This document shows, one piece after another, positions 6,983 through 15,667 of a DNA stretch of 64,000 bases. The translations under genes and the position numbers were made by a program. The stretch covers positions 42,966 through 106,965 of the forward strand of contig JBEBHP010000015.1 in NCBI GenBank assembly GCA_040080835.1, written 5' to 3'. The notes under the pieces are model-generated. The model saw nothing but the letters and a program-made list of their open reading frames with translations, was not told the DNA's origin and made no database searches. Each line of letters opens with the position of its first letter. The stretch's first letter is position 1. Source of the DNA: SZUA-430 sp040080835 (GTDB lineage Bacteria > Pseudomonadota > Alphaproteobacteria > Micropepsales > Micropepsaceae).

Positions 6983-7642
6983 AGGCGGCGCTTGCATTCC
7001 TCACATCTCCCTCACGGAGTGAGGGAGTACCTGCGCACCGAAGGTGCTGCAGGGGAGGGCGTACCGACCCCCGCCGCGAAACACCTTGTTACAATTTCAA
7101 GATTTCAATTCTCCACGCGGTGCAACAGCATGCGCGCATGAACACATTGTCTCCTCAGCAGTATGCGCGTCATCTGCGCCAGAACATGAACAAGGCGGAG
7201 GTGCTGCTTTGGCTTCAGCTGAGGCGACGGAACCTCAAAGGGCTGACGTTCCGTCGACAGTACCCCATCGGTCCCTACTTCGCAGATTTCGCCTGCCCGC
7301 TGTTTCGCCTCACGGTCGAAGTGGACGGCGCGTCACATTGGACTGACGAAGGCTTGGCCTATGACCGAATGCGCAGGAAGCATATCGAAAGCGAAGGCTG
7401 GCGCGAGGTTCGCGTCTCGAATGGCGACATCTACATGAACATGGAGAGCGTGCTGGAGGTCATCGCGAGCGCTGCGACGGAAGTAAAGCCGCCGGCGTTT
7501 CGTCGTGAATGAGATCGTTGGGTGGTTGTCCGGATCGGTGGGCACGCCCTCCCCTGCAGCACCTACGGTGCGCAGGTACTCCCTCACTCCGTGAGTGAGA
7601 CTATGAAGTAAGCCTGCTCTTCACGTGAGTGAGGAGGTGGCT
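6982..7642. mobile_element. Putative DUF559 cassette with terminal inverted repeats
   Basis: A unit of about 660 bp. The left arm (about 7007-7068) and right arm (about 7538-7602) are near-identical in inverted orientation: each contains the hairpin ctccctCAC GGA GTGagggag, then tacctgcgcaccg, aggtgctgcaggggagggcg. Weaker similarity continues outward. The only gene inside is the DUF559 protein at 7138-7512. The whole is bracketed by the 13-bp direct repeats at 6969-6981 and 7643-7655. No recognised transposase is present, so mobility would depend either on the DUF559 protein or on help in trans. The mobile interpretation is mine. Confidence 0.5.
7138..7512 (+). CDS. DUF559 (Vsr-like) endonuclease-domain protein
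   Basis: A 124-residue protein of the DUF559 family, related to the very-short-patch-repair endonuclease fold. Seen: NKAEVLLWLQLRRRNLKGLTFRRQYPIGPYFADFACPLFRLTVEVDGASHW, containing the conserved acidic residues (DFA, VEVDG) and the following His that resemble a PD-(D/E)xK nuclease core, then RKHIESEGWREVRVSNGDI. The ATG at 7138 is where family similarity starts; the longer open frame upstream is the permease region read in another frame. It sits alone inside inverted repeats. Known: DUF559 proteins are common in proteobacteria, with poorly defined roles. Confidence 0.82.
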   Translation: MNTLSPQQYARHLRQNMNKAEVLLWLQLRRRNLKGLTFRRQYPIGPYFADFACPLFRLTVEVDGASHWTDEGLAYDRMRRKHIESEGWREVRVSNGDIYMNMESVLEVIASAATEVKPPAFRRE

Positions 7643-7655
7643 GGACGCTGGATTA
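7643..7655 (+). repeat. Right 13-bp direct repeat flanking the DUF559 cassette
   Basis: Second copy of GGACGCTGGATTA, followed here by A (giving TAA in the permease frame) instead of G (TAG) in the left copy. This could be the original continuation of the permease 3' end. Confidence 0.55.
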
Positions 7656-7796
7656 ACCAAAGATTCACCACGTTTGCTGACCGAATCCGCACAATCGCTG
7701 GACGGTTGCACTTTGAATTAAAATTGTCTTCACTTTTGAACTTGATGGGAACAGGAGGCTGGCACTCTGGAGGCTGTCCAACAGAAGGAGCTGTCC

Positions 7797-7862
7797 ATGC
7801 GTCGCTATTCACCCGTTGCCGCCACTTCGCTCAAAGCCATTGCCTTGAGCGCTGGCGGCTAG
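7797..7862 (+). CDS. Short leader ORF (21 aa) before CHAP lipoprotein
   Basis: ATG preceded by AGAAGGAG at 7 bases, a strong ribosome-binding site, encoding MRRYSPVAATSLKAIALSAG plus Gly, stop TAG at 7860-7862. The CHAP lipoprotein starts about 18 bases later in a different frame, without a good site of its own. The ORF may be a translated leader that couples translation to the next gene. Alternatively it marks a former N-terminus displaced by a frameshift. Unverified. Confidence 0.4.
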   Translation: MRRYSPVAATSLKAIALSAGG

Positions 7863-7879
7863 AAATTGGGGTTCGTGCC

Positions 7880-8380
7880 TTGCGCCGACTGATTACACTG
7901 ACATTGGTGGCTCTTAGCCTCGCCGGTTGTGCGACCAGCTTTGACCCGGGTCCGACAAGCCAACGGCCGTCCGGTGTATTTCCCAAGGTGGTGCATGCGG
8001 CGCAACCACTGCAGTGCGTCCCGTATGCGCGCTGGAAGACCGGCGTCACCATTTGGGGTGACGCCTGGAACTGGTGGGAGAAGGCTGTCGGCCGGTTCGA
8101 CCGATCGTCCGAGCCCGAAGAAGGCTCAGTCCTTGTGCTCAAGGGTTACGCCGACAACGGCCGCGGCCACGTTGCTGTCGTGCGAAAGGTCATCAACAGC
8201 CGTGAGATCGTCGTCGACCATGCGAACTGGCTGAACGGCGGCGAAATAAGTCTCGACAGCCCGGTCATGGATGTCTCGGACGACAATGACTGGTCACAAG
8301 TCCGGGTCTGGTACACACCCGGCGACCACTACGGAGGCCGGGTCTATGACGTTCAGGGGTTCATCCTGAGCGACAAGTGA
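7880..8380 (+). CDS. CHAP-domain lipoprotein 1
   Basis: A 166-residue protein from a TTG start. Seen: lipoprotein signal ending LSLAGC (Cys17), then a CHAP (NlpC/P60-like amidase/peptidase) domain with candidate nucleophile Cys46 (LQCVPYAR), general base His97 (RGHVAVV) and a third polar group in VVDHANW (His114/Asn116). Known: CHAP domains cut amide bonds in peptidoglycan or related substrates. It is paralogous to the protein at 8689-9426. The start choice is by the signal peptide; the open frame extends upstream to 7625 but that part lacks a convincing start. A short leader ORF with the best ribosome-binding site lies just before it. Confidence 0.75.
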   Translation: MRRLITLTLVALSLAGCATSFDPGPTSQRPSGVFPKVVHAAQPLQCVPYARWKTGVTIWGDAWNWWEKAVGRFDRSSEPEEGSVLVLKGYADNGRGHVAVVRKVINSREIVVDHANWLNGGEISLDSPVMDVSDDNDWSQVRVWYTPGDHYGGRVYDVQGFILSDK

Positions 8381-8688
8381 GCAGCGCTCGATCGGCCAAG
8401 GCCGGGATCGCTACATATCGGGAGCTCGCTGATTTCTGCCCTTTTTTAACCTTTTGCCCACCTGCGACAAACCCTGCAGATATCTGAATGGGCTTGCAAC
8501 GGCCACCAAATCTTTCGGGCTGTCACAATTTGCGATCAATATATGGCGGGCGAACTCAATGGTTAACGCTATATAGAGTACAAATTGTTAACGGTAATAT
8601 TTCCTTAATTTGACTCCCCCACACTTGAAAGGCAGGTAGCGACCCCTGAGAGGTGTCCCAGAACCTGGGCAATAGAGGGAGAGTAGGT

Positions 8689-9426
8689 TTGAAAGCTGAC
8701 TCACCAGTATGTTTTGCGGCGATTACTTTAGTCGGTCTAAGTCTTGCCGGCTGTCAATCTGTTCGTCCGCAATTCTCTGCTTCATTTGACAGTGCAGGCC
8801 AAACTGGATTTGTAACCCAGGCTGGATTTGCAATGCAGTTGAACACACCTGATGTCGAGCCCGTTGTCACGCCTGAAGGCAATACCCGACTTGTCATGAT
8901 GCCTCGCATGTCGCGCGGTATCGAAGAAACCTCTTTCGCCACGATCGATAGCAGCGTGCCGGGCCACGTCGTTCCCCAGGTCATCGACCCGGGCAAGCGG
9001 CTTGAATGTGTGCCCTTCGCACGTGCGGAATCCGGCATCGAAATTCGCGGCAATGCCAATCGCTGGTGGCAGCTTGCTGCTGGCAAATACCAGCGCACCC
9101 GTCGACCGACCGAGGGTGCGGTTTTTGTCATGAAGGGCTACCAGACCACCCGCCGCGGCCATGTCGCGGTCGTCAAGCAGGTCATCGACGCGCGTACCAT
9201 CGTGGTCGACCATGCGAACTGGGGAAATGATGGCAGGATCTACCTGCAGGCGCCAGTGCGCGACCTCAGTCCGAAGAACGACTGGAGCCGGGTACAGGTA
9301 TGGTTCACCCCAGCCAATCAGTGGGGTCGCCGGATCTACAAGGGTCGCGGGTTCATCCTGCCGAGTTCAAACGTTGCTTCGATCTCAGACAAGCAGGCAA
9401 TGACCCTGATTGGCGGCGCGAACTAA
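8689..9426 (+). CDS. CHAP-domain lipoprotein 2
   Basis: A 245-residue paralogue of the preceding CHAP protein. Seen: TTG start preceded by GAGGGAG, lipoprotein signal with LSLAGC (Cys22), a roughly 75-residue linker absent from paralogue 1, then the CHAP domain with Cys107 (LECVPFAR), His158 (RGHVAVV) and VVDHANW. Likely an outer-membrane-anchored cell-wall or muropeptide hydrolase, with a longer reach than its neighbour. An alternative GTG start at 8653 would add 12 residues before the signal peptide. Its 3' end overlaps the convergent histidine-kinase gene by 4 bases. The 308 bases between the two CHAP genes hold an AT-rich stretch with two GTTAAC boxes (around 8560-8595), probably promoter DNA. 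Confidence 0.78.
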   Translation: MKADSPVCFAAITLVGLSLAGCQSVRPQFSASFDSAGQTGFVTQAGFAMQLNTPDVEPVVTPEGNTRLVMMPRMSRGIEETSFATIDSSVPGHVVPQVIDPGKRLECVPFARAESGIEIRGNANRWWQLAAGKYQRTRRPTEGAVFVMKGYQTTRRGHVAVVKQVIDARTIVVDHANWGNDGRIYLQAPVRDLSPKNDWSRVQVWFTPANQWGRRIYKGRGFILPSSNVASISDKQAMTLIGGAN

Positions 9427-12134
9427 GCCGCCTCGGATACCTGCTTGATCAGTTTTCTGATCTCAGAGGCTGCGTCGGCAAGGGCACGATCTACACCGTC
9501 GAGGCGGGATGCAAGCTCCTGAAAGTCGTTCGCGGATGCGGCCAGTTCCAGGCCTGCGGCCAGTTCACCCAATTCAAGCGCGCCGAACAGCCTGGCTGCG
9601 CTTTTCAGGCTATGTGCGCGGCGTTTCAAGGTCTCGCGGTCGCCGGACTTGAGGTCACCCGACATGGCGGCCACTTCTGACGGCTGCCCTTCGATGAAAG
9701 TGCCGGCCAGTTTTTTCAGTGCAGACGCTGGCATGTCCTGCAGCAGGTTCTGCCAGGTCTGCTGATCGATGGTCGTCGTGCCCGACCCGGAAGGCGGCGG
9801 TGCCGTTTGCCCTGCGGCAGCGGCGGACGGCGCACCCTTCAGGTACCGGCCAAGTGCCGCTTCAAGCACCTGCTTGCGGATCGGTTTGGTCAGATGTTCG
9901 TTCATTCCGGCTTCAACACAACGTTTCGCATCTTCGGCGAAAGCATTTGCCGTCAGCGCCAGAATTGGGGCGGTCTGGTTGGGACCGGGTGCGGCGCGGA
10001 TATGTCTGGTCGCGCTCAAACCGTCCATCTCGGGCATCTGCATGTCCATCAAAATCAGGTCAAACGCGCCCTGTGCCGTTGCCCGGACCGCCTCGAGTCC
10101 GGTTCGCGCGGTTGTCACTGCACAGCCCATCTGCGAGAGCATCGTTGTAGCCGCGAACAAATTCGTTTCGTTGTCCTCGACAAGCAGGATTTTCGAGCCT
10201 GCGTACTTGCCGCGCGACTGGCGGACCGAGGCGACGTCCTGCTGCTTCCTGGGTGACAACGAAGTCACCAGCGCCTCCTGAAGCGAGGCCTGGATCAGGG
10301 GCTTGAACAACACCGCATCAAACTGCGTGTTGTGTCCTGCGCTTTGGGTAATGCCATGACTGATGGAGGAGCATAAAATAAGCTGGATGGAGCGACCGCA
10401 TTCCAGGTTGCGCACGGCTGCCGCGACTTCGTTTCCCGACTGGCCTGGCATGTGCCGGTCCAGAAGGACCACGTCGAAGGGGGCTCCATTCGTTGCCGCC
10501 TGGTCCACCGCGATGATGGCTGACAGGCCGTCATTCACGGTGACCACCTTCATTCCCCAAAAGGACAGGCGTCGCTGCAGGATTTCCCGATTGAGGGCCA
10601 GGTCATCGACCACAAGTGCGCGTTTGCCCTTAAGCAATGCAACGTCGCTTGCGGAGGCCGACTCCTCGGCGACAGGCAATTCAACGGTGAAAGAGAATTC
10701 GGAACCGCCCTCTTCACGACCGCGTGCGCTGATCACGCCGCCCATCGCCACAACTATTTCCTTGCTGATTGCAAGACCGAGGCCGGTACCACCAAAGCGT
10801 CGCGTGATTGATTCATCGCCCTGCGCAAACTTCTGGAACAGTCGCTTCTGTGCATCGGCCGACATGCCAATGCCTGTGTCGCGAACATCGAAGCTTACCC
10901 TTCGGCTGCCTTGCGCGTCTGGTTCGGCTGAGACCTGGATGCTGACCAAGCCCTGATTTGTAAACTTGACCGCGTTGCCAATCAGGTTGAGCAAAACCTG
11001 GCGCAAACGGGTTGGATCGCCACGAAACGACATGTCAGCGGCTGGTGACACCTCAACGCAGAGTTCAATGGCTTTTGCGTGGGCCTGGGCTGCAAATGTC
11101 TGAGCCGCACTTTCAACGACCGGCGTCAACTGGAAGATGACGGATTCGAGTGAAAGCGAGTTCGCCTCCAGCTTCGAAATGTCCAGGATGTTTCCAATGA
11201 CGTTCAGCAACTGGTCTGCAGATGCGCGAGCGGTTTCGGCCTGAACGCGCTGTTCGTTCTCAAGACTTGAGTCCAGCAGGATATCGATCATTCCGATCAC
11301 GCCGTTCAGTGGCGTGCGAATTTCGTGGCTCATGTTGGCAAGGAACGCCGACTTCGCCGCGTTGGCCTGTTCAGCATCCAGTTTGGCCACCTCGAGCTGG
11401 GCCACGTATTCATTGCGCTCGCGATCCTGCCGTTTCCACAGCCGGTTGGCAGAGGTCGCATAGAACATACAGCCCATTACCAGCAGCACCGCGAGCAGCG
11501 CGCATATTGTTTCGGCAGCCTGGAGTCTGTTGACTTCCGTGTGAACCGCCCCGAATTCCTGTTCGCGCTTGGCGGCCACCTGCTGCATGATGTTCGTGAT
11601 GGCCATGCCGGCTGCGGTGTAGCCCTTGTCCATATCAACCATTTCCACGGCGGCGTCGTTCCAACGCCGACCCGCGAAATAGTCGAGCACCACGTGAGTA
11701 TGTCGCCCGATATCGGCAGCCAGAGCATCAAGAGTTTTCAGCTGTGCATTGATTGATCCCGGAGCACTTTCCTCGCCGGGCTCGATACCGAATTCATCGT
11801 AGACGGTTGCCAGAGCGAGTCCAAACCGGGCTTCTGCTTCAGCAAGACGCCTGCGCTCGAGTTCGATGTCACGAGACTGGAAGATTGCATTTCCAGGCGT
11901 GTCCAGATCTGCCAAAACGTCCCGCAGCGACATCAACTGCTTTACGCGCACGGACCACTCGATACCGAGCACGCGCTGGCTTTCCAGCATTTGCAGTGTG
12001 GATTGCCCGATCCAAAGCGCACCGATTGAAGTAATCATGGTGATCGCGACGAGCCCTGCGAATACCCGGCTGAGCGCAACTCTGGAATTATCCCTGGACG
12101 GGTTTGCCGTAGCCGGCGTTTGTTCGTTTGTCAT
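9423..12134 (-). CDS. Hybrid sensor histidine kinase (HK-REC-REC-Hpt)
   Basis: A 903-residue inner-membrane sensor. Seen in order: first membrane helix about 26-45, periplasmic domain about 46-205 (helical, sensor type not identified), second helix about 208-228, dimerisation/phosphoacceptor site SHEIRTPLNG with His270, ATPase domain with N-box LNLIGNAVKFTN (382-393), DTGIGM and GGTGLGL, first receiver with Asp559 (LLDRHMP), second receiver with Asp697 (LMDMQMP), and a C-terminal Hpt domain with His841 (RAHSLKSAARLFG). This BarA-like phosphorelay would pass phosphate to a separate regulator. A single-domain response regulator is encoded 24 bases upstream, in the same direction, and is the natural partner. 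Confidence 0.93.
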   Translation of the reverse strand: MTNEQTPATANPSRDNSRVALSRVFAGLVAITMITSIGALWIGQSTLQMLESQRVLGIEWSVRVKQLMSLRDVLADLDTPGNAIFQSRDIELERRRLAEAEARFGLALATVYDEFGIEPGEESAPGSINAQLKTLDALAADIGRHTHVVLDYFAGRRWNDAAVEMVDMDKGYTAAGMAITNIMQQVAAKREQEFGAVHTEVNRLQAAETICALLAVLLVMGCMFYATSANRLWKRQDRERNEYVAQLEVAKLDAEQANAAKSAFLANMSHEIRTPLNGVIGMIDILLDSSLENEQRVQAETARASADQLLNVIGNILDISKLEANSLSLESVIFQLTPVVESAAQTFAAQAHAKAIELCVEVSPAADMSFRGDPTRLRQVLLNLIGNAVKFTNQGLVSIQVSAEPDAQGSRRVSFDVRDTGIGMSADAQKRLFQKFAQGDESITRRFGGTGLGLAISKEIVVAMGGVISARGREEGGSEFSFTVELPVAEESASASDVALLKGKRALVVDDLALNREILQRRLSFWGMKVVTVNDGLSAIIAVDQAATNGAPFDVVLLDRHMPGQSGNEVAAAVRNLECGRSIQLILCSSISHGITQSAGHNTQFDAVLFKPLIQASLQEALVTSLSPRKQQDVASVRQSRGKYAGSKILLVEDNETNLFAATTMLSQMGCAVTTARTGLEAVRATAQGAFDLILMDMQMPEMDGLSATRHIRAAPGPNQTAPILALTANAFAEDAKRCVEAGMNEHLTKPIRKQVLEAALGRYLKGAPSAAAAGQTAPPPSGSGTTTIDQQTWQNLLQDMPASALKKLAGTFIEGQPSEVAAMSGDLKSGDRETLKRRAHSLKSAARLFGALELGELAAGLELAASANDFQELASRLDGVDRALADAASEIRKLIKQVSEAA

Positions 12135-12158
12135 TGCTTGGCCCGCGGTAATGAACTC

Positions 12159-12569
12159 TCAGGCAGATTTTTCAGCCAATGGAGGTTTGCCGGACTTCAA
12201 CAACGCTTCTGCGTGGTCTCTCAAAGCTTGAGGACGAAACGGCTTTGTAATCACCTCGTTCGCGCCAAGCGCTGACGCCGCGGCGAGAATCGGCGTCTTC
12301 AGGGACGACACGCCACCCGACATCACCAGGATGGGAATATCAAAGCCGCGATCACGAAGTTCCTTGATGACTTCGAGACCGTCCTTGCCCGGCATAACGA
12401 TATCGGTGATCAGAAGGTCGAATTGTTCGTCCTGCAGGCGCTTGCGCGCGCAGCTGCCGTCGGCGAGGAAAGCAATCTCGTGCCCTGTATTGGAAAAGGC
12501 GACCTCGGCAATCTGCCGATAGAGGTCGTCATCCTCACAAATCAATATCTTGGCCACTACCCCCCCCAT
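12159..12569 (-). CDS. Single-domain response regulator
   Basis: A receiver-only protein of up to 136 residues. Seen: acidic pocket KILICEDDD, phosphoacceptor Asp56 (LLITDIVMPGKDG), conserved Ser (ILVMSGG) and Lys (VITKPFRP). No output domain, so it works by protein contact or as a phosphate shuttle, as CheY/DivK-type proteins do. It precedes the hybrid kinase in the same operon. The start is ambiguous: ATG at 12569, or GTG four codons later, for which the G-run between them (GGGGGG) would be the ribosome-binding site. Confidence 0.88.
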   Translation of the reverse strand: MGGVVAKILICEDDDLYRQIAEVAFSNTGHEIAFLADGSCARKRLQDEQFDLLITDIVMPGKDGLEVIKELRDRGFDIPILVMSGGVSSLKTPILAAASALGANEVITKPFRPQALRDHAEALLKSGKPPLAEKSA

Positions 12570-13064
12570 TGCCCGTTCTGCGTCAGGTCAAGGCTATTCT
12601 TGCTTCACACTGTCATGAGAGTTGCAAAGGTGTTGTTAAAACCGGTGGGCCGCCCGCAATTGATTTTGCTAATAATCCGTGAACGGATGAAATCCCTGTG
12701 ACCGCAACTTCCTTGTTCCGCAAAGGAAGTGGTTCACGAGCCCTTAATTGCCGTGAGAAAAGTGTGGCGTCGCTGCTCCCCTGCACGCTGCACGATTCGG
12801 CCTGACGCCCGTCGTGATTGTGAGGCGTGTGGTCACAAAGAACGCCAGTGCAGTCCATTTGTGGGCTACGGTGACCGATTGCACGATGATCGGGCAGACC
12901 AAGTCGTGGAAAGTCGCAGATTTCCGGCGACAAGCGTGACCGGCACTACTTGACCGCTCATCGAGGGGCGATCACATTCCGCGCAATAACCGGTGCACGC
13001 TGAACCTTCTCGGTGTCGTGCTGGGCCACCAGGGATCGCTTCCCGCCCTACAAGGACCTTCATC
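12570..13064. other. Intergenic region with two small hairpins
   Basis: About 495 bases between the divergent response-regulator and lipoprotein genes. I see no supported gene. It contains two inverted repeats: ATCCGT-GA-ACGGAT at 12675-12688, and ACTTCCTT / AAGGAAGT at 12707-12730. The promoters of both neighbours must be here. Confidence 0.6.
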
Positions 13065-14630
13065 ATGTCACCAAGTCGCACGCCGCGGCGAATGTTGCCA
13101 GCCCTGTTGCTGGTTATTGCCCTTGCCGGATGCAGCAGCTCCACGAGCACGCCAGCTGTCGATTCAAAGCTGCTGCAGGAGCGGCTTGATCAATTCGTTA
13201 CGGCTGTCACCAAACCTGAAGCCGGCTCTGAATTCAGCGCCAAGGCCGAAGGCACGTCCAAAGTGGAAACGGCGAGCGACGGATCCATCACCGGAACGCT
13301 TCCCCGTCTGACATTCACAAACAAGGAAGGCGGCGTTGCCGTACTGGACCCGATCACGCTGCACTTCGCCAATGGCGGCGACGGCGTGATCAATGTCGAT
13401 GCCAAAATCCCGAGCTCGCTGGCGGTCAAGGACAAGGACGGCAAGGTCCAGGGTGAAGTCCAGATCGGCAGCCAGACGCTCAAGGGTGTGTGGGTCGAAA
13501 AGCTCCAGACGCTGAACAATGTCGAGATGCGTCTTTCCAATCTCGCCATCAAGTCATCGAGTGGGGAAGGCTCGGGTACGATCGGACAGATCGCACTGAC
13601 CGGCAAGCTCGATCCGACGGGCGGCGGTCTTTATGACGGCAAGTATGACCTGACCATGACCGGCTTCGTCGCAGAAGATGCGACCGCGAAGACAACGACC
13701 AGGATGGATAACCTGAGCGTCGTCAGCACCATCAAAGGTGCACGGATGGAAGACTGGGCCAAAGCCGCCAAGGAAGCTGGCTATACGCTGGCCAATCCTG
13801 ACCTGTTCAAAGCCTGGAGCGGCGGCAAGCTCGATCCGAAGATGATTGCGTTCATGAAGCGCATGCCCGAGTTCATGGGTGACATGTCCTACACCTATAA
13901 CGTTGCAGGCATTGACGTGAAGGAAAACGGCAAGCAGACCTTTGGGCTGAAGAGCACCTCTCTTGGCTTCGGAGCTTCCGGCGACGGAAAGGGCACGACA
14001 AAGGTGCGCATGACGTTCAGCCTTGGCGGATTCTCGGGCGGACCGGACCAGGAGTTTTTGCCTGCCGAAGCGGATGTTCAGAATGCGACGCTGGACATGG
14101 ATGCATCGGGGGTCCCTGGCAAAAAGCTCTGGGACATCTACATGGACGCGCTGCCGCAATTGCAGGCTGAAGCTGCCAAAGCCGCAAGCCAGACGGCGGG
14201 CGGACAGCAAACGGCCGCCAATGCCGGAACTGCGGCCCTGGAAGAGGTCGGCGGCGAGATGTCGGGCAAGTTCATGGAAGTCATGTCGGCTGCGAAACTG
14301 TCGATCGCGCTGAACCAGCTCAGCATGATCACGCCAACGGCGAAGATGGCCGGCAAGGGTGCCATGTCCTATCTGCCGGCGCAGAGCATTATGCCGGAGG
14401 GCAAGGTCAGCCTTCGTTTTACGGGCATTGATGCGCTGGCCAAGGCGATGGAAAAGCGCGGCAAGAAGGACGAAATGGCTCAGCAGATCATGGGCATTGC
14501 TGCTGGCGTTCGTGCCATGGGCAAGCCTGATCCGACATCGCCAGCGACTGATCGCGCCTATATCATCGACATCGTCATGGGCAAGGATGGTTCGATCACG
14601 GCCAACGGGCAGAAGCTCTGGGGCGGTTAG
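13065..14630 (+). CDS. Uncharacterised large lipoprotein
   Basis: A 521-residue envelope protein. Seen: signal peptide MSPSRTPRRMLPALLLVIALAGC with lipobox at Cys23, a start with AAGGA about 8 bases before ATG 13065, then a long region of alternating beta-strand pattern (repeated DGxITGTLPxLTF, GKVQGEVQIGSQTLKGVW, GTIGQIALTGKL). This is reminiscent of DUF945/DUF2125-type periplasmic proteins that form extended beta structures, but I cannot assign the family. The last 150 residues include an Ala/Gln-rich helical part. It is a single-gene unit closed by a strong terminator at 14658-14685. Confidence 0.75.
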   Translation: MSPSRTPRRMLPALLLVIALAGCSSSTSTPAVDSKLLQERLDQFVTAVTKPEAGSEFSAKAEGTSKVETASDGSITGTLPRLTFTNKEGGVAVLDPITLHFANGGDGVINVDAKIPSSLAVKDKDGKVQGEVQIGSQTLKGVWVEKLQTLNNVEMRLSNLAIKSSSGEGSGTIGQIALTGKLDPTGGGLYDGKYDLTMTGFVAEDATAKTTTRMDNLSVVSTIKGARMEDWAKAAKEAGYTLANPDLFKAWSGGKLDPKMIAFMKRMPEFMGDMSYTYNVAGIDVKENGKQTFGLKSTSLGFGASGDGKGTTKVRMTFSLGGFSGGPDQEFLPAEADVQNATLDMDASGVPGKKLWDIYMDALPQLQAEAAKAASQTAGGQQTAANAGTAALEEVGGEMSGKFMEVMSAAKLSIALNQLSMITPTAKMAGKGAMSYLPAQSIMPEGKVSLRFTGIDALAKAMEKRGKKDEMAQQIMGIAAGVRAMGKPDPTSPATDRAYIIDIVMGKDGSITANGQKLWGG

Positions 14631-14657
14631 CCTCCCAAGAGTCTGGACAAGACCAAG

Positions 14658-14685
14658 AGAGCCCGGAGCGATCCGGGCTCTTTTT
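14658..14685 (+). terminator. Rho-independent terminator
   Basis: Perfect 10-bp stem AGAGCCCGGA / TCCGGGCTCT with a GCGA loop followed by TTTTT. It ends the lipoprotein gene and lies directly at the 3' end of the convergent DUF3137 gene. Confidence 0.9.
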
Positions 14686-15659
14686 CATTCCGGGAGCGCG
14701 CCGCGCTCGGCCGTCAATACCGCTTCGATGACCTTCATGATCTCGGCAAGATCGTTGATCACATTGCGCACGCGCTTCACATCGAGCAGTGTTGAGAACA
14801 TCGAACCAAGTTCGAATTTGTCTCCGCCTTCGATCGCAATCAGCAGCCTGCCCTCATGGAAGGCGCAACGAAGCTTTTCACCCCTGAAACGCGTTTCCAG
14901 GTCCAGCAAACGTTCCATGAAGACGGGGTGAATGAGGTAGCGGGCCTCGACCTGGTCGTTGGAATAGGCTTCGAAGGCACGCTCCAGCCTGCTGTCGCCG
15001 AGACCCACGCGCTGGAGTGTGGTTGTCCAGCGCTGCAGGAAGTTGAACATGCCCGCGTCGCGGCGCACGATTGTCGTGCCCAGGAACTTTTTCGGAAATT
15101 CGATGCAGATGAGCTGGCCACGGAACACCGTTTGCCAGCTAGTGCTCTTGTTGGTTCTTACCTTGCGCTCGAGGTGGCCATCATAGAACGCAAAGTCGCA
15201 GCCGTGATGCTGGCCCGCGAACCGATCCTGGTAGTTGGACCGGTCGCATCCTGGCAGCAGCGACAGATGGGTGAAGAACTCGATTCCGTCCGGGGCGAAC
15301 CCGCCAACCGTATAGCTGCAGGCAATGGCCTCGGCGATCGTCTTCAACGACTGGAACTTGGTTGCGTTTGCGACCGCCTGAACCGGTGCATAGGCGTACC
15401 AGGCGGTAAGAGCGCCGCCGATGGCGATTGCATATCCCGCAAATTCGACATCATGGACGATGACGTAGACCAGGCCGCACAAGGCCACGGACACGATGCT
15501 GCCTGCGATCGCGCGCCGAAAGAAGGTCTTCACGGCGTCGACGCGCTCTCCCTCCCGGGCCTGCAGGATTGGCTCGATCTTCTTCGTGTAGAGGTCGCTG
15601 AAAGCCGTTTCCTGCAGATCGATGAGATTGAGCGTGGCTTGCTGCGGTTCCGATGTCAT
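14685..15659 (-). CDS. DUF3137 membrane protein
   Basis: A 324-residue protein. Seen: a soluble N-terminal helix (YTKKIEPILQAREGERVD), two membrane helices at about residues 48-66 and 72-92, then a cytosolic domain with the alternating strands typical of DUF3137 (FFTHLSLLPGCDRSNYQDRFAGQHHGCDFAFYDGHLERKV, QLICIEFPKKFLGTTIVRRD). Function of the family is not established. It starts 8 bases after the SMP-30 gene stop, so it may be cotranscribed with the SDR/MFS/SMP-30 genes, although a functional link is not obvious. Confidence 0.78.
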   Translation of the reverse strand: MTSEPQQATLNLIDLQETAFSDLYTKKIEPILQAREGERVDAVKTFFRRAIAGSIVSVALCGLVYVIVHDVEFAGYAIAIGGALTAWYAYAPVQAVANATKFQSLKTIAEAIACSYTVGGFAPDGIEFFTHLSLLPGCDRSNYQDRFAGQHHGCDFAFYDGHLERKVRTNKSTSWQTVFRGQLICIEFPKKFLGTTIVRRDAGMFNFLQRWTTTLQRVGLGDSRLERAFEAYSNDQVEARYLIHPVFMERLLDLETRFRGEKLRCAFHEGRLLIAIEGGDKFELGSMFSTLLDVKRVRNVINDLAEIMKVIEAVLTAERGALPE

Positions 15660-15667
15660 CTCAGCTG

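Noticed and set aside
6805..7137. 235-residue version of the DUF559 protein
   Set aside because: Its first half is the permease gene in another frame plus the inverted repeat; family similarity begins at 7138.
12993..13064. N-terminal extension of the lipoprotein at 13065
   Set aside because: It would bury the signal peptide, and the AAGGA site fits ATG 13065.
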